Source: Nonlabens tegetincola (lineage in GTDB: Bacteria; Bacteroidota; Bacteroidia; Flavobacteriales; Flavobacteriaceae). Taken from it: DNA of 64,000 nucleotides. Positions 26,201 through 34,183 of the stretch are shown piece after piece. Position 1 is the first letter of the stretch. Each line of letters begins with the position of its first letter. The stretch lies in contig NZ_MQVV01000012.1 of the NCBI RefSeq assembly GCF_002954355.1, forward strand, positions 558,001 through 622,000, read 5' to 3'. The notes below the pieces were generated by a model. The model did not search any database. It was not told the origin of the DNA and was given only the letters and a program-made list of their open reading frames with translations. The position numbers were made by a program, and so were the translations under genes.

Positions 26201-26948
26201 ACAATAATCTATTATACAATACAGTACCATCGGTAGGTAATAATTTACTGCCTTGCTCATCTGGTGTCCAGTATTTAATTCTTTGTCCAATAGCACTTTC
26301 TCCAGTAGGTTCTAGAAGTTCTATCCAAAATGTATCATCTACAGAATCTAATGAACTAGCAGCAGCAAATTGACAGATAATCAAGATGAGCACACTCATG
26401 AAACCTAAATTGATGTTTCTGAAGTAGGTCGTTATAGCAAAAACGATGGCTCCATAGAAAAATACATTAGGTATTACCATTACTAAAAATGGTTGAATGT
26501 AATTCATGAGTGAGAAAGGTCCTATCAAATCTTCATTAGCTCCAGGTAAGTAAAAGCCAATTGTAACGGCCAGCATACTTGCAAGAATAATTAATAGTGT
26601 AAGTAGCATCCCAGCACTGAATTTTGCTAATAAGTAACTTACTTTATTTAAGGGATAGGAATAAAGTACGTGGTGCATGTTACTGCTAAAGTCACGTTGG
26701 ATAGTTCCTCCTATAATACTAGGTATAAGTAAATAAGTGATTAATATACCACCACTTATTAAACTATAAACTCCTACTGCACTGTTTAGATAAAAAGGAG
26801 AAGTAACGGTTACAGAGTCACTATCAAATACTCCAACGGAAAGTGCGGTAATTAATAAGCTTAATAGAAAGATAACTCCAGTATAAATATAGAACAGTGG
26901 TTTCTTAAACCAGGTTCTAAGCTCGTGTAAAAAAATAGTACTAAACAT
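23283..26948 (-). CDS. ABC transporter permease fused to M1 family metallopeptidase
   Basis: A 1221-residue fusion. Residues about 1-600 contain two sets of ABC-2-type membrane segments (MFSTIFLHELRTWFKKPLF at the start is typical of ABC-2 permeases). Residues about 620-1221 are an M1 aminopeptidase-like domain with zinc motif HELAHQWW (about 936-943) and the third ligand Glu in SESLSEY, 18 residues further. The gluzincin domain probably faces the periplasm. The ATPase gene precedes it by two bases, so together they form an exporter with an attached peptidase. This architecture is known in Bacteroidota but its substrate is not. A palindrome copy encodes residues near 563-568, between membrane and peptidase parts. 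Confidence 0.9.
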   Translation of the reverse strand: MFSTIFLHELRTWFKKPLFYIYTGVIFLLSLLITALSVGVFDSDSVTVTSPFYLNSAVGVYSLISGGILITYLLIPSIIGGTIQRDFSSNMHHVLYSYPLNKVSYLLAKFSAGMLLTLLIILASMLAVTIGFYLPGANEDLIGPFSLMNYIQPFLVMVIPNVFFYGAIVFAITTYFRNINLGFMSVLILIICQFAAASSLDSVDDTFWIELLEPTGESAIGQRIKYWTPDEQGSKLLPTDGTVLYNRLLWLGFSVILFLSVIVGFRFSQHAISVGRKKKSSRVIKRNFGTVQDITLPKVSQNFSFFNQLKTAWTISKSDIKYIVTGWPFIIIAVIAFAFSLLTMLVSGQVYGTDILPKTWLMLQIPAGIFSTFTYLLIYLYTGFIMDRSKTAHMLQLVDTTPTKNWVFQLSRVFSMSIMVFSLFVIVMLSGIIIQTVNGFNDYQIDLYLFDLFMIKFWEFLPWILMSILIHTLIKNKWLGLMTLLVIALGLPFAMEAIGVEQAQFIFNQGTGAPSPSDMNGYGDSIWRYFTFRGYWIALGIALFGVSLLFFRRGMSIGASERIAFAKARLKTPITTLLSVGLIIFVGIGSYIWKVNNIDNERTTGKERELLAVNKEKELSKYLNVPQPRITDVKAFVDIYPETRDFKARAEMLMVNKSSAVIDTLHVNINDTLTTIETDRKIEVVYDNEDYGYRMYRITPPLQPGDTLEFNVATYNKENTFFEKNSPVVENGTFMNNFVFPSIGYNDQGEIRNTQIRKKYELPPKDRWPDATKPGVRDNNYIGGNSDWINFEATLSTSPDQIAISPGYLTKEWEENNRKYYYYKMDSKMVNFYNFMSGRYEVMRDEHDGIKLEIYYHKDHDYNIDRMMAGLKAGLDYYNDNFTPYQHRQVRIIEFPRNFGTFAQAFANTIPFSEGIGFIADVDGSDKDAVDYPFSVTAHELAHQWWAHQVIGAYAKGATLLSESLSEYSSLKVLEKSRGKEQMRSFLKDAMDKYLLGRTVESIGENPLMYNENQQYIHYQKGSLVLYAMSDYLGEKQFNNVIKQFAEKYQFQGPPYPTAIEFVDDIRAATPDSLQYLIKDMFETITLYDNDVKKATYTKLDDGRYQVEFTGYITKYRSDKKGKSVYKNTVGDSLSYTPEGKKKALKSLPLADYIDVGVFGEKDDETGINKVLYLKKHKIVAIENKFSIIVDEKPVEVGIDPFNILIDRNSNDNRTAVKEKE
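25245..25260. repeat. 16-bp palindromic repeat, copy 6 (inside permease-M1 gene)
   Basis: Perfect CGCTTTCGCGAAAGCG read on the minus strand as I-A-F-A-K-A-R in a polar loop of the fusion protein. Reading frame intact. Confidence 0.95.
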
Positions 26949-26950
26949 GA

Positions 26951-27844
26951 TTATGAGTTTAATTCTATTTGTTGTTCCTGTTTTAATGTTGTGAAATACA
27001 CATCTTCCAAAGACGCATCAGTAGCGATAAATTCTGGAGCTGGTTGTGTATCGTTCATTACTCTAATTACCAGATTGCTATCTTCATCAAAACTGGATGA
27101 AATTATATTATAAGACGCTTCATAAGTAGGTAATTGATCCTTGGTTACCGTGGTTTTCCATATGGTTCCCGATAATGCCTTAACCAGGTTTTTCGGTGTG
27201 TTTTGTGCCAGAATTTTACCACCATTTAAAATGGCCATATCAGTACACAATTCTTTCACATCATCAACAATGTGTGTAGAAAAAATTACAATATGATTTG
27301 TTCCTATCTCTCTTAAGACATTTAAGAATCTATGACGTTCTGCAGGATCTAGACCAGCTGTAGGTTCATCAACTATTATTAATTTAGGATCGTTGAGTAA
27401 AAGTTGAGCAATTCCAAATCTTTGTTTCATTCCTCCAGAATACCCAGCTACATGTTTATGTCTTACATCACTTAAATTGGTAACTTCAAGAGCTTTGTCT
27501 ACAATTGCATTTCTTTCTGAACTGTTTGAAATTCCTTTAAGTTGGGCAAAATAATGTAATAGATCGTGAGCGCTCATTTTAGGATATACCCCAAATTCTT
27601 GAGGTAGATATCCCAGAGTTTTTCTAAATTCAATTTTGTTATTAAGAATATCTAAATCATCTAGATGAATAGATCCTCCATCTGGTGCTTGTAAGGTAGC
27701 GATAGTACGCATTAATGAAGATTTTCCAGCTCCATTAGGACCTAGTAATCCAAACATTCCAGCGTGAATATCAATACTTACATTGTCCAGTGCTTTTACA
27801 CCGTTTTTATAAGTTTTAGAAACATTTTTAAGGCTTAATAACAT
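26951..27844 (-). CDS. ABC transporter ATP-binding protein
   Basis: A 297-residue ABC ATPase. Walker A is GPNGAGKSS, the Q-loop lies in LGYLPQEFGVYPKM, the signature is YSGGMKQR, Walker B is LIIVDEPTAGLDP and the switch His is in IFSTHIVDD. It is of the drug/lipid-exporter type with an extra C-terminal domain. It pairs with the permease-M1 peptidase fusion two bases downstream. The cargo is unknown. Confidence 0.94.
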   Translation of the reverse strand: MLLSLKNVSKTYKNGVKALDNVSIDIHAGMFGLLGPNGAGKSSLMRTIATLQAPDGGSIHLDDLDILNNKIEFRKTLGYLPQEFGVYPKMSAHDLLHYFAQLKGISNSSERNAIVDKALEVTNLSDVRHKHVAGYSGGMKQRFGIAQLLLNDPKLIIVDEPTAGLDPAERHRFLNVLREIGTNHIVIFSTHIVDDVKELCTDMAILNGGKILAQNTPKNLVKALSGTIWKTTVTKDQLPTYEASYNIISSSFDEDSNLVIRVMNDTQPAPEFIATDASLEDVYFTTLKQEQQIELNS

Positions 27845-27910
27845 AATTGATGTTCTTTTGATTTGAATGGTTAGTGCAAGAACGTCACAATATGTTACAT
27901 ATCAAAACGA

Positions 27911-29035
27911 TTATTCAATCGCGTATATTTCAATGGCAGGTGTCACTCGGTTTTCAAAATTAAATAAGGCTAGATTTTCCCAACTGCTTCCCTGTGTGTA
28001 AGTAGAAATACCAGGTGCTACTGCAACCCAGTCAGGTGCCCAGTAACAAAAACCTATTCCTTTATTTTTAGGAAGGTTTTTAATTGTATTATGAATGCGC
28101 AATAAATAATTACGCTGTCCTGATGGTGTGGCGCCGTATTCTGGGATAAGTTGATTTTGAAGTCCTACTATATTATTCTTATTATCATTCCAGTTTAAGG
28201 TAAAAGGATAGGCAGTTTCTACTAGTAATATTTCTTGATTAAAACTTTGTGCTAATTGCTCTAATTTTTGTTCAATGTCATCGAGATTAGTAGTTTGCCA
28301 CCACGGATAATAACTCAATCCTATAACATCAAATTCAACGTTTCTATCTATAAGCTGTTGAAAAAAGTACTCGCTAGTTGCAATATCTGCCTTGTGAATA
28401 ATAATTTTTGAAGTAGGAGATACTCTTTTAACACCATTAATTGCGGCTTTAGTTAGATCAATGTAATTATTCCAATTCTCATTACCACTGTCGTATATCT
28501 TTCCAATAGGCCATAAAAAGCCATTATCAGTCTCATTTCCTATTTGAACAAATTTTGGTAACGTACCTTGGTCGTTTAATTCTTGTAAAACATTTTTACT
28601 ATAGTTTTCTATTGCGACTGTTAATTCTTGATGGCTATAATTACTCCAATTACTGGGTATGCGCTGTGAACCTGGATCGGCCCATGTGCTGGAATAGTGA
28701 AAGTCCAGTAAAAATTCCATGCCGTTTTCTTGGGCACGTAATGCTTGTCTTTTTACATGGTCTAGGTCGTATAATCCGTTTGGATTATTTAACCACAATC
28801 TAATTCTTACGAGATTAACACCTTTGCTAGATATGTATGCATAATTGTTTGTTATGACATTATTATTCTCGTCCTTAAATTGCAATCCTGATTGTTCTAG
28901 TTCTTCTAGAAAGGATAAATCCATACCTTTATAAAAGATTGTGGATTCATTATAGTTGTCCTGACCATCATTCTCATTACAAGAATAAAACGAGAAACAC
29001 GCAATCATTAAACAGTATAAATAAATACGTTTCAT
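27911..29035 (-). CDS. GH53 arabinogalactan endo-beta-1,4-galactanase, lipoprotein
   Basis: A 374-residue secreted glycoside hydrolase. It starts with a lipoprotein signal ending FYSCNEN. The family 53 TIM barrel is evident from FYKGMDLSFLEELE, VNLVRIRLWLNNP, LLDFHYSSTWADPG, the acid/base Glu in IGNETDNG, GLSYYPWW and the nucleophile Glu in LLVETAYP. It cuts beta-1,4-galactan side chains of pectin or algal polysaccharides. It stands alone: no SusC/SusD pair or other glycoside hydrolase is nearby, so it is not part of a classical polysaccharide utilisation locus here. Confidence 0.93.
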   Translation of the reverse strand: MKRIYLYCLMIACFSFYSCNENDGQDNYNESTIFYKGMDLSFLEELEQSGLQFKDENNNVITNNYAYISSKGVNLVRIRLWLNNPNGLYDLDHVKRQALRAQENGMEFLLDFHYSSTWADPGSQRIPSNWSNYSHQELTVAIENYSKNVLQELNDQGTLPKFVQIGNETDNGFLWPIGKIYDSGNENWNNYIDLTKAAINGVKRVSPTSKIIIHKADIATSEYFFQQLIDRNVEFDVIGLSYYPWWQTTNLDDIEQKLEQLAQSFNQEILLVETAYPFTLNWNDNKNNIVGLQNQLIPEYGATPSGQRNYLLRIHNTIKNLPKNKGIGFCYWAPDWVAVAPGISTYTQGSSWENLALFNFENRVTPAIEIYAIE

Positions 29036-29050
29036 GATTCAAATATAGTA

Positions 29051-29476
29051 CTACAAATCGTCAATAAAAGTGTAGCCTTGCTCTTCCTTGCGCAGCAATA
29101 CTTTTTGAAAAAATTTGTGAACGCTCTTATGATTAGCCTTTACTTTAATGAAATAATTATCTCTATAAATCGAATAGACATCGGCCTCACCTTTATAGAT
29201 ACTTAGTTTGTAAAAAGGAATGGGTAAGGCAAAAGTCTCCAAAAGCGATCTAAATCTAACAATAATTCCTTTTTCGAGTATCTCTACATTACAAATATTG
29301 GCATTATTGTCAAGCACGAGTAGATTGTGAATATGAATGCTACAACTTGTGATGTTCAGTTTAGGTGATCCAGAACCTCTTAATTTCCAGCGCTCTTTTA
29401 AGGAAAGCGGTACACCAACTTCCTGGCGTAGTTTACGTTGAATTTCAGGCTTGTTATAGGAAACGTTGTACAGCAT
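29051..29476 (-). CDS. Conserved hypothetical protein
   Basis: A 141-residue basic, soluble protein with no signal peptide. It has a strand-rich core (LNITSCSIHIHNLLVLDNNANICNVEIL, GIIVRFRSLLETFALPIPFYKLSIYKG) and a positively charged C-terminal helix (HKSVHKFFQKVLLRK). I believe it is conserved in Flavobacteriia but cannot name a family. I start it at ATG 29476; an upstream in-frame TTG at 29518 would add 14 residues. It lies 15 bases upstream of the GH53 gene on the same strand and could be co-transcribed with it. Confidence 0.65.
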   Translation of the reverse strand: MLYNVSYNKPEIQRKLRQEVGVPLSLKERWKLRGSGSPKLNITSCSIHIHNLLVLDNNANICNVEILEKGIIVRFRSLLETFALPIPFYKLSIYKGEADVYSIYRDNYFIKVKANHKSVHKFFQKVLLRKEEQGYTFIDDL

Positions 29477-29586
29477 ATTGTTTTTAATTGAGTCTGTTTT
29501 ATTGATTAATCCTTTCAATAGATATCATTAAAAGACATTTAGGTAGCTGTGTTTTTTTAAGAATGAAATAATGTTTGGAGGTTTTA

Positions 29587-29602
29587 TGCTTTCGCGAAAG
29601 CG
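29587..29602. repeat. 16-bp palindromic repeat, copy 7 (intergenic)
   Basis: Exact 14-bp core GCTTTCGCGAAAGC at 29588-29601; the outer pair is T/G instead of C/G. It lies in the divergent region between the hypothetical gene and argS, about 98 bases upstream of the argS -7 box. Confidence 0.93.
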
Positions 29603-29699
29603 TAACAATTAAATAGAAATATTTAATTACCCTAGTATCTTGTCTATAATACCCTAGTTCACAAGTCTTTTTTCTATTCCATTATCTGTTTAGAAATAC

Positions 29700-29707
29700 T
29701 ACCTTTG
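29700..29707 (+). promoter_or_regulatory. -7 promoter element of argS
   Basis: TACCTTTG, perfect TANNTTTG, 20 bases before the argS ATG. Same form as in front of both helicase genes. Confidence 0.65.
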
Positions 29708-29727
29708 CAGGCCTAAATTACTATACT

Positions 29728-31512
29728 ATGTCTGTGATCCATCAGTTGGAAAATGTTACTAAAACAGCAGTTAAAGAGTTGTTTCAAGTTGATCTAGAAA
29801 AAGTTGAGGTAACTCTAACTCGCAAAGATCAAAATGGCCATTTTACCATTATGGTTTTTCCAATGTTGCGTCAAATTAAAGGTAATCCAGCAGTCATAGG
29901 TGAACAAATAGGAGCGTACTTACAAGAAAATACCGAACTCATTGGTAGTTACGAGGTAATCAAAGGATTTTTGAATGTAACCTTGACAAACGCTGTCTTT
30001 ATTATCGCTTTCAATGAAATGCTAAGTAATTCTAAGTACGGTTTTACTCCAGTTGATGATTCCTCACCAGGTATTATGGTTGAATATAGTTCACCTAATA
30101 CGAATAAACCACTACACCTAGGTCATATAAGAAATAACTTATTAGGTTATAGTGTTGCGCAAATTCTAGAAGCATCGGGTAGACGTGTGAATAAAACACA
30201 AATAATAAACGATAGAGGTATCCATATATGTAAATCCATGCTTGCCTGGCAAGAACAGGGAAATGGAGAAACTCCAGAAAGTACGGGATTAAAAGGTGAT
30301 AAACTAGTTGGGAATTATTATGTAAAGTTTGATAAACAATACAAGGAAGAAATAGCTCAACTCATTAATGAAGGTATAGATCCTAAAGAGGCAGAAAAAC
30401 AGGCTCCATCATTACTTAAAGCGCAAGAAATGCTTAGGAAATGGGAAGCTGGTGATTCAGAAACAGTTGCTCTTTGGGAAAAAATGAATGGCTGGGTTTA
30501 TGATGGGTTTGAGGTGACTTATAATAATCTAGGAGTAAGCTTTGATAGTCTTTACTATGAGAGTAATACCTATTTACTAGGTAAAGACATCATTGAAGAA
30601 GGTTTGCAAAAAGGCGTTTTCTTTAAGAAAGATGATGGTTCAGTTTGGATTGATTTATCAGATGAAGGATTGGATGAAAAGCTAGTTCTACGTAGTGATG
30701 GTACTGCCGTTTATATGACTCAGGATATAGGTACTGCTATTCAGCGTGTTAAGGATCACCCTATAAATGCGATGGTTTACACGGTAGGAAATGAGCAAGA
30801 TTATCATTTCAAAGTCTTGTTTTTAATCTTAAAGAAACTGGGTTATGATTGGGCCGAAAACCTGCATCACCTTAGTTATGGAATGGTTGAATTACCATCA
30901 GGTAAAATGAAATCACGTGAAGGAACCGTTGTAGATGCCGATGATTTAATGGAAGAGATGACAGCTACTGCACGTAAAATAGCTCTAGAACAAGGTAAAC
31001 TTGATGGACTTTCTTCACAGGAACAAGAAGACCTTTTCAAAATTATAGGACTAGGCGCTCTCAAGTACTTCATGCTTAAAATTGACCCAGTTAAGAACAT
31101 GATGTTTAACCCTGAAGAGTCTGTTGATTTTCAAGGAAACACAGGTCCTTTTATTCAATATGCACATGCTAGGATTAAATCTATTTTAAAGAAGGCTCAA
31201 TTTAATTCTACTAAATTAAATGCTAATAGTGATCTAGATATAACCGACAAGGATATTGCAATCATTAAAACAATTGAGCAATTCCCTGATGTGATCCACA
31301 ATGCTGCTATAAAATTAAATCCTGCTAGTATTGCCAATTATACGTATGAGCTAGTACGAGAATTTAATTCTTTCTATCAAAATGTCCCTAAGATCGTTGA
31401 AGAGGAAAATGCCGATTTAAAACAGTTTAGACTGTTGTTGTGTTACAAAACAGCTTTAGTAATCAAGGACGCTTGTTCACTGCTAGGAATCGATGTTCCT
31501 GAACAAATGTAG
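29728..31512 (+). CDS. argS: Arginyl-tRNA synthetase
   Basis: A 594-residue class I aminoacyl-tRNA synthetase that charges tRNA-Arg. The HIGH motif is HLGH in SPNTNKPLHLGHIRNN, and the KMSKS loop is represented by KMKSREGT. The N-terminal additional domain (residues 1-110) that recognises the tRNA D-loop and the C-terminal helical anticodon-binding DALR domain (from about 470, with NFTGPFIQYAHAR-like QGNTGPFIQYAHAR) are present. It is monocistronic with its own -7 box. Confidence 0.97.
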   Translation: MSVIHQLENVTKTAVKELFQVDLEKVEVTLTRKDQNGHFTIMVFPMLRQIKGNPAVIGEQIGAYLQENTELIGSYEVIKGFLNVTLTNAVFIIAFNEMLSNSKYGFTPVDDSSPGIMVEYSSPNTNKPLHLGHIRNNLLGYSVAQILEASGRRVNKTQIINDRGIHICKSMLAWQEQGNGETPESTGLKGDKLVGNYYVKFDKQYKEEIAQLINEGIDPKEAEKQAPSLLKAQEMLRKWEAGDSETVALWEKMNGWVYDGFEVTYNNLGVSFDSLYYESNTYLLGKDIIEEGLQKGVFFKKDDGSVWIDLSDEGLDEKLVLRSDGTAVYMTQDIGTAIQRVKDHPINAMVYTVGNEQDYHFKVLFLILKKLGYDWAENLHHLSYGMVELPSGKMKSREGTVVDADDLMEEMTATARKIALEQGKLDGLSSQEQEDLFKIIGLGALKYFMLKIDPVKNMMFNPEESVDFQGNTGPFIQYAHARIKSILKKAQFNSTKLNANSDLDITDKDIAIIKTIEQFPDVIHNAAIKLNPASIANYTYELVREFNSFYQNVPKIVEEENADLKQFRLLLCYKTALVIKDACSLLGIDVPEQM

Positions 31513-31626
31513 ATACTCATATGAAACCCAACTATTAATTAATTTAAAAGTTGATTAATAGGAATTATAAATTACGATTAACTATTTGACTGCATGACTA
31601 AATAATAGTGGTCAAATAGATTAATT

Positions 31627-31634
31627 TACCTTTG
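31627..31634 (+). promoter_or_regulatory. -7 promoter element of the DEVD helicase gene
   Basis: TACCTTTG, perfect TANNTTTG, 21 bases before the ATG at 31656. Confidence 0.65.
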
Positions 31635-31655
31635 CAACCTAGAAAGCAATAAACC

Positions 31656-33008
31656 ATGAATACCTTTACTGAATTAGAACTTAGAACACCGCTGCGTAAA
31701 AGTATAGAAGACCTAGGTTTTCAAACCATGACTCCTATACAGGAAAAGTCCTATTCAGTGGTAGCATCAGGACGTGATGTTATAGGTATTGCCCAAACGG
31801 GTACAGGGAAAACTCTTGCTTACATGCTTCCCTTGCTTAATTCTTTACCCTTTGCACAAATCGATGATCCTAGAATCTTGGTGCTGGTGCCTACCCGAGA
31901 ATTAGTAGTTCAAGTAGTGGATAATATTAAATCCTATTCAGCTCAAATGGAGCTAAGGGTTCAAGGAGTTTATGGAGGCACTAATATTAACACGCAAAAG
32001 AAAGCTCTGGCAAACGGTGTTGATATTGTGGTAGCAACTCCAGGAAGGTTGTATGATCTTATAGTACATCAATCTATAAGTTTTAAACATTGCAAAAAGG
32101 TGGTTATCGATGAGGTAGATGTGATGTTGGATTTAGGATTTAGATTTCAACTTACCAATATCTTTGATCATTTACCCAATAAAAGACAGAATATCATGTA
32201 TTCTGCAACAATGACTGATCAAATAGAAGCCTTTATCAAGGACTATTTTTACAACCCTACCAAGGTGTCTGTAGCAGTTTCTGGAACGAGGCTGGATAAC
32301 ATAAATCAACAAAGTATAGCAGTACCTAACTTTTATACTAAGGTAAATTTACTCATGCACCTTATAAGTGATCACGAGGTTTATAGTAAAGTACTGGTTT
32401 TTGTAGATAATAAACGTAGTGCTGACAGGTTGCATGAGGTCATCCAACCTCATTACGGTAATGAAGTAGCAGTTATTCATTCCAACAAAACACAAAATTA
32501 TCGTTTACGATCCATTGAGGCATTTACAAACGGTGATTGTCGTATCCTTGTAGCTACAGATGTAATGGCACGTGGACTGGATATTGAGGGAATTTCACAC
32601 GTTATTAATATCGATGTACCCGCATTTCCTGAAAACTACATGCATCGTATAGGACGTACTGGAAGGGCTCAAAATGCTGGTAATTCTATTTTATTTTACA
32701 CTGAAAAGGAGATAGAATCAAAACAAGCTATTGAACAACTTATGGATTATTCTATTCCAGAAGTTGCCTTTCCTGATGAAGTAGAAGTGTCAAAACAAAA
32801 AACTCCTGAAGAACAACCCAAGGTCAGAGAAATTTTTAATCCTAATAAAGTAGAAGAAGACGAGCGTGGTGCCGCTTTCCATGAAAAAAAGGATAAAAAC
32901 AAAAAAACAAATCAAGGTGGTAGTTACCGTCGCAAAATGGCGGCTAAGTATAAAAAGCCCAAAACTCGTGGCGATAAGAATGCCAATCGTCGTCGCAAGA
33001 AAAGGTAA
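31656..33008 (+). CDS. DEAD-box-family RNA helicase with DEVD motif II
   Basis: A 450-residue RNA helicase. Motifs: Q motif GFQTMTPIQ, motif I AQTGTGKT, Ia PTRELVVQ, Ib TPGR, motif II DEVD (DNA confirms GAT GAG GTA GAT at the place of DEAD), motif III SAT, motif V ATDVMARGLDIEG and motif [13 protein letters not shown] long Lys/Arg-rich tail follows. The Ala-to-Val change in motif II keeps both acids needed for Mg-ATP hydrolysis, so the protein should be active. It is the second RNA helicase in the window and is monocistronic. Confidence 0.9.
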   Translation: MNTFTELELRTPLRKSIEDLGFQTMTPIQEKSYSVVASGRDVIGIAQTGTGKTLAYMLPLLNSLPFAQIDDPRILVLVPTRELVVQVVDNIKSYSAQMELRVQGVYGGTNINTQKKALANGVDIVVATPGRLYDLIVHQSISFKHCKKVVIDEVDVMLDLGFRFQLTNIFDHLPNKRQNIMYSATMTDQIEAFIKDYFYNPTKVSVAVSGTRLDNINQQSIAVPNFYTKVNLLMHLISDHEVYSKVLVFVDNKRSADRLHEVIQPHYGNEVAVIHSNKTQNYRLRSIEAFTNGDCRILVATDVMARGLDIEGISHVINIDVPAFPENYMHRIGRTGRAQNAGNSILFYTEKEIESKQAIEQLMDYSIPEVAFPDEVEVSKQKTPEEQPKVREIFNPNKVEEDERGAAFHEKKDKNKKTNQGGSYRRKMAAKYKKPKTRGDKNANRRRKKR

Positions 33009-33074
33009 CGACATCTTTTGAGCCGTTTTCCATTATAGTAGTAGGTTAATTAATGTTAAGTAGAGTACTTGTTA

Positions 33075-33090
33075 CGCTTTCGCGAAAGCG
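33075..33090. repeat. 16-bp palindromic repeat, copy 8 (intergenic)
   Basis: Perfect CGCTTTCGCGAAAGCG; the symmetry extends over TTAC...GTAA to 22 bp, the longest perfect arm in the set. It lies 66 bases after the helicase gene and 114 bases before the OmpH-like gene. Confidence 0.95.
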
Positions 33091-33204
33091 TAATAACCAC
33101 TTTTTCAACAGGTTATATTTACGGCATTATAATTGAAATGTCTGAGTGAAATAATATGCAAGGTGTGACATGTTGTTTATCTTGCAAACCTTAAATAACT
33201 ACAA

Positions 33205-33699
33205 ATGAAAAAAGTATTTTTATTATTCTTTTTAATAGGTTCAATGGCAATGGCACAGACTGCCTATGTGAATTCTGATTATCTACTAGCTTCAATGACA
33301 GAGATGCAAGCGGCAAATGCAGAAATTCAAAAATTGAATAAAAGTTTAGGCAGCGACTTGCAAAAAGCAGAGGCAAATGCGAAACAAAAATTAGCCGATT
33401 TACAATATAAAGCAAGTGCTCCTGGAGTTACAGAAGAACAAATGAAGCAGTATGCCTCACAAGCAGATGCATTACAAAAGGAATTAGAAAGTAGTGCTCA
33501 AAGTGCAGAAAGAACACTAGGTCTTAAACGTCAAGAATTGTTAGACCCAATTCTAGAAAGGGTAAATGATGCAATAGAGACCGTTGCCAAAGAAAAAGGT
33601 TTTAAACTTGTCGTAAATGCAAGTGCAGTGTTGTTTGCAGATGAGTCTGTTAATCTTACACCAGCAGTAGCAGCAAAATTAGGTGTTACTTTGAAGTAA
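33205..33699 (+). CDS. OmpH/Skp family periplasmic chaperone
   Basis: A 164-residue exported protein: signal peptide MKKVFLLFFLIGSMAMA with cleavage before QTAYVNSDYLL, then a long coiled-coil body (residues about 40-120, rich in Gln, Lys, Ala, Glu) and a C-terminal KGFKLVVNASAVLFADESVNLTPAVAAKLG, as in Skp/OmpH/HlpA. Such proteins hold outer-membrane proteins in the periplasm on the way to BamA. Unlike many Bacteroidota it is not next to bamA here. Terminator follows directly. Confidence 0.9.
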   Translation: MKKVFLLFFLIGSMAMAQTAYVNSDYLLASMTEMQAANAEIQKLNKSLGSDLQKAEANAKQKLADLQYKASAPGVTEEQMKQYASQADALQKELESSAQSAERTLGLKRQELLDPILERVNDAIETVAKEKGFKLVVNASAVLFADESVNLTPAVAAKLGVTLK

Positions 33700-33721
33700 G
33701 TAATCTGATTAATAAATAGCT

Positions 33722-33747
33722 AAGCCACCTTTAAAGTGGCTTTTTTT
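33722..33747 (+). terminator. Terminator of the OmpH-like gene
   Basis: Seven-base-pair stem (33722-33728 with 33736-33742) and seven-base loop followed by seven T, 23 bases after the stop codon. Confidence 0.85.
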
Positions 33748-33812
33748 ATGCCCTAAATTGTTCTATTAAATATATTTATAGTAGTTATAAAAATAGTTTA
33801 TATTTACCCCAT

Positions 33813-34127
33813 ATGCAGTTAGGAAGACTATATATGATAGGTGCGGTGATCTTAGCTTTAGCTTTGATCTCATTACCTGTTATTCCTACTTTAATGGATC
33901 AAGTAAGTAAATCAGAACTAGTTTATGATATTGATATCGAATTAGATTCTGAACAAATTTCTCTTAACGAGATAGAGAAAGAAAACCAACTACCAGTTTT
34001 ATTTTATTCGATCTTATCCATTTCGATACCATCTTATAAGGTGAAAAGCTCGATTAGTCATCATAATGCATTTAATTGGGATTCTCCCATCAGGCAAATC
34101 CAATTGCCGCCGCCAGTCATAGCGTAA
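33813..34127 (+). CDS. Small membrane-anchored hypothetical protein
   Basis: A 104-residue protein with one clear N-terminal hydrophobic segment (MIGAVILALALISLPVIPTLM), then an acidic stretch (DIDIELDSEQISLNEIEKEN) and a weakly hydrophobic C-terminal part ending in QLPPPVIA. I do not recognise a family. It lies between the OmpH terminator and the SulP transporter, 56 bases before the latter on the same strand, so it may be co-transcribed with the transporter and carbonic anhydrase genes. Real coding status is supported by codon usage and clear boundaries but not by homology. Confidence 0.5.
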   Translation: MQLGRLYMIGAVILALALISLPVIPTLMDQVSKSELVYDIDIELDSEQISLNEIEKENQLPVLFYSILSISIPSYKVKSSISHHNAFNWDSPIRQIQLPPPVIA

Positions 34128-34183
34128 TATTTCTACCCTTTATTTAGTATTACCCATGCACATGCATGTAAAAAAAACGTATT

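Noticed and set aside
27911-29035. Polysaccharide utilisation locus around the GH53 galactanase
   Set aside because: No SusC/SusD-like pair, sulfatase or second glycoside hydrolase occurs nearby.
31529-31561. Inverted repeat CTATTAAT...ATTAATAG after argS as terminator
   Set aside because: All A/T, long loop and no T run; too weak to call.
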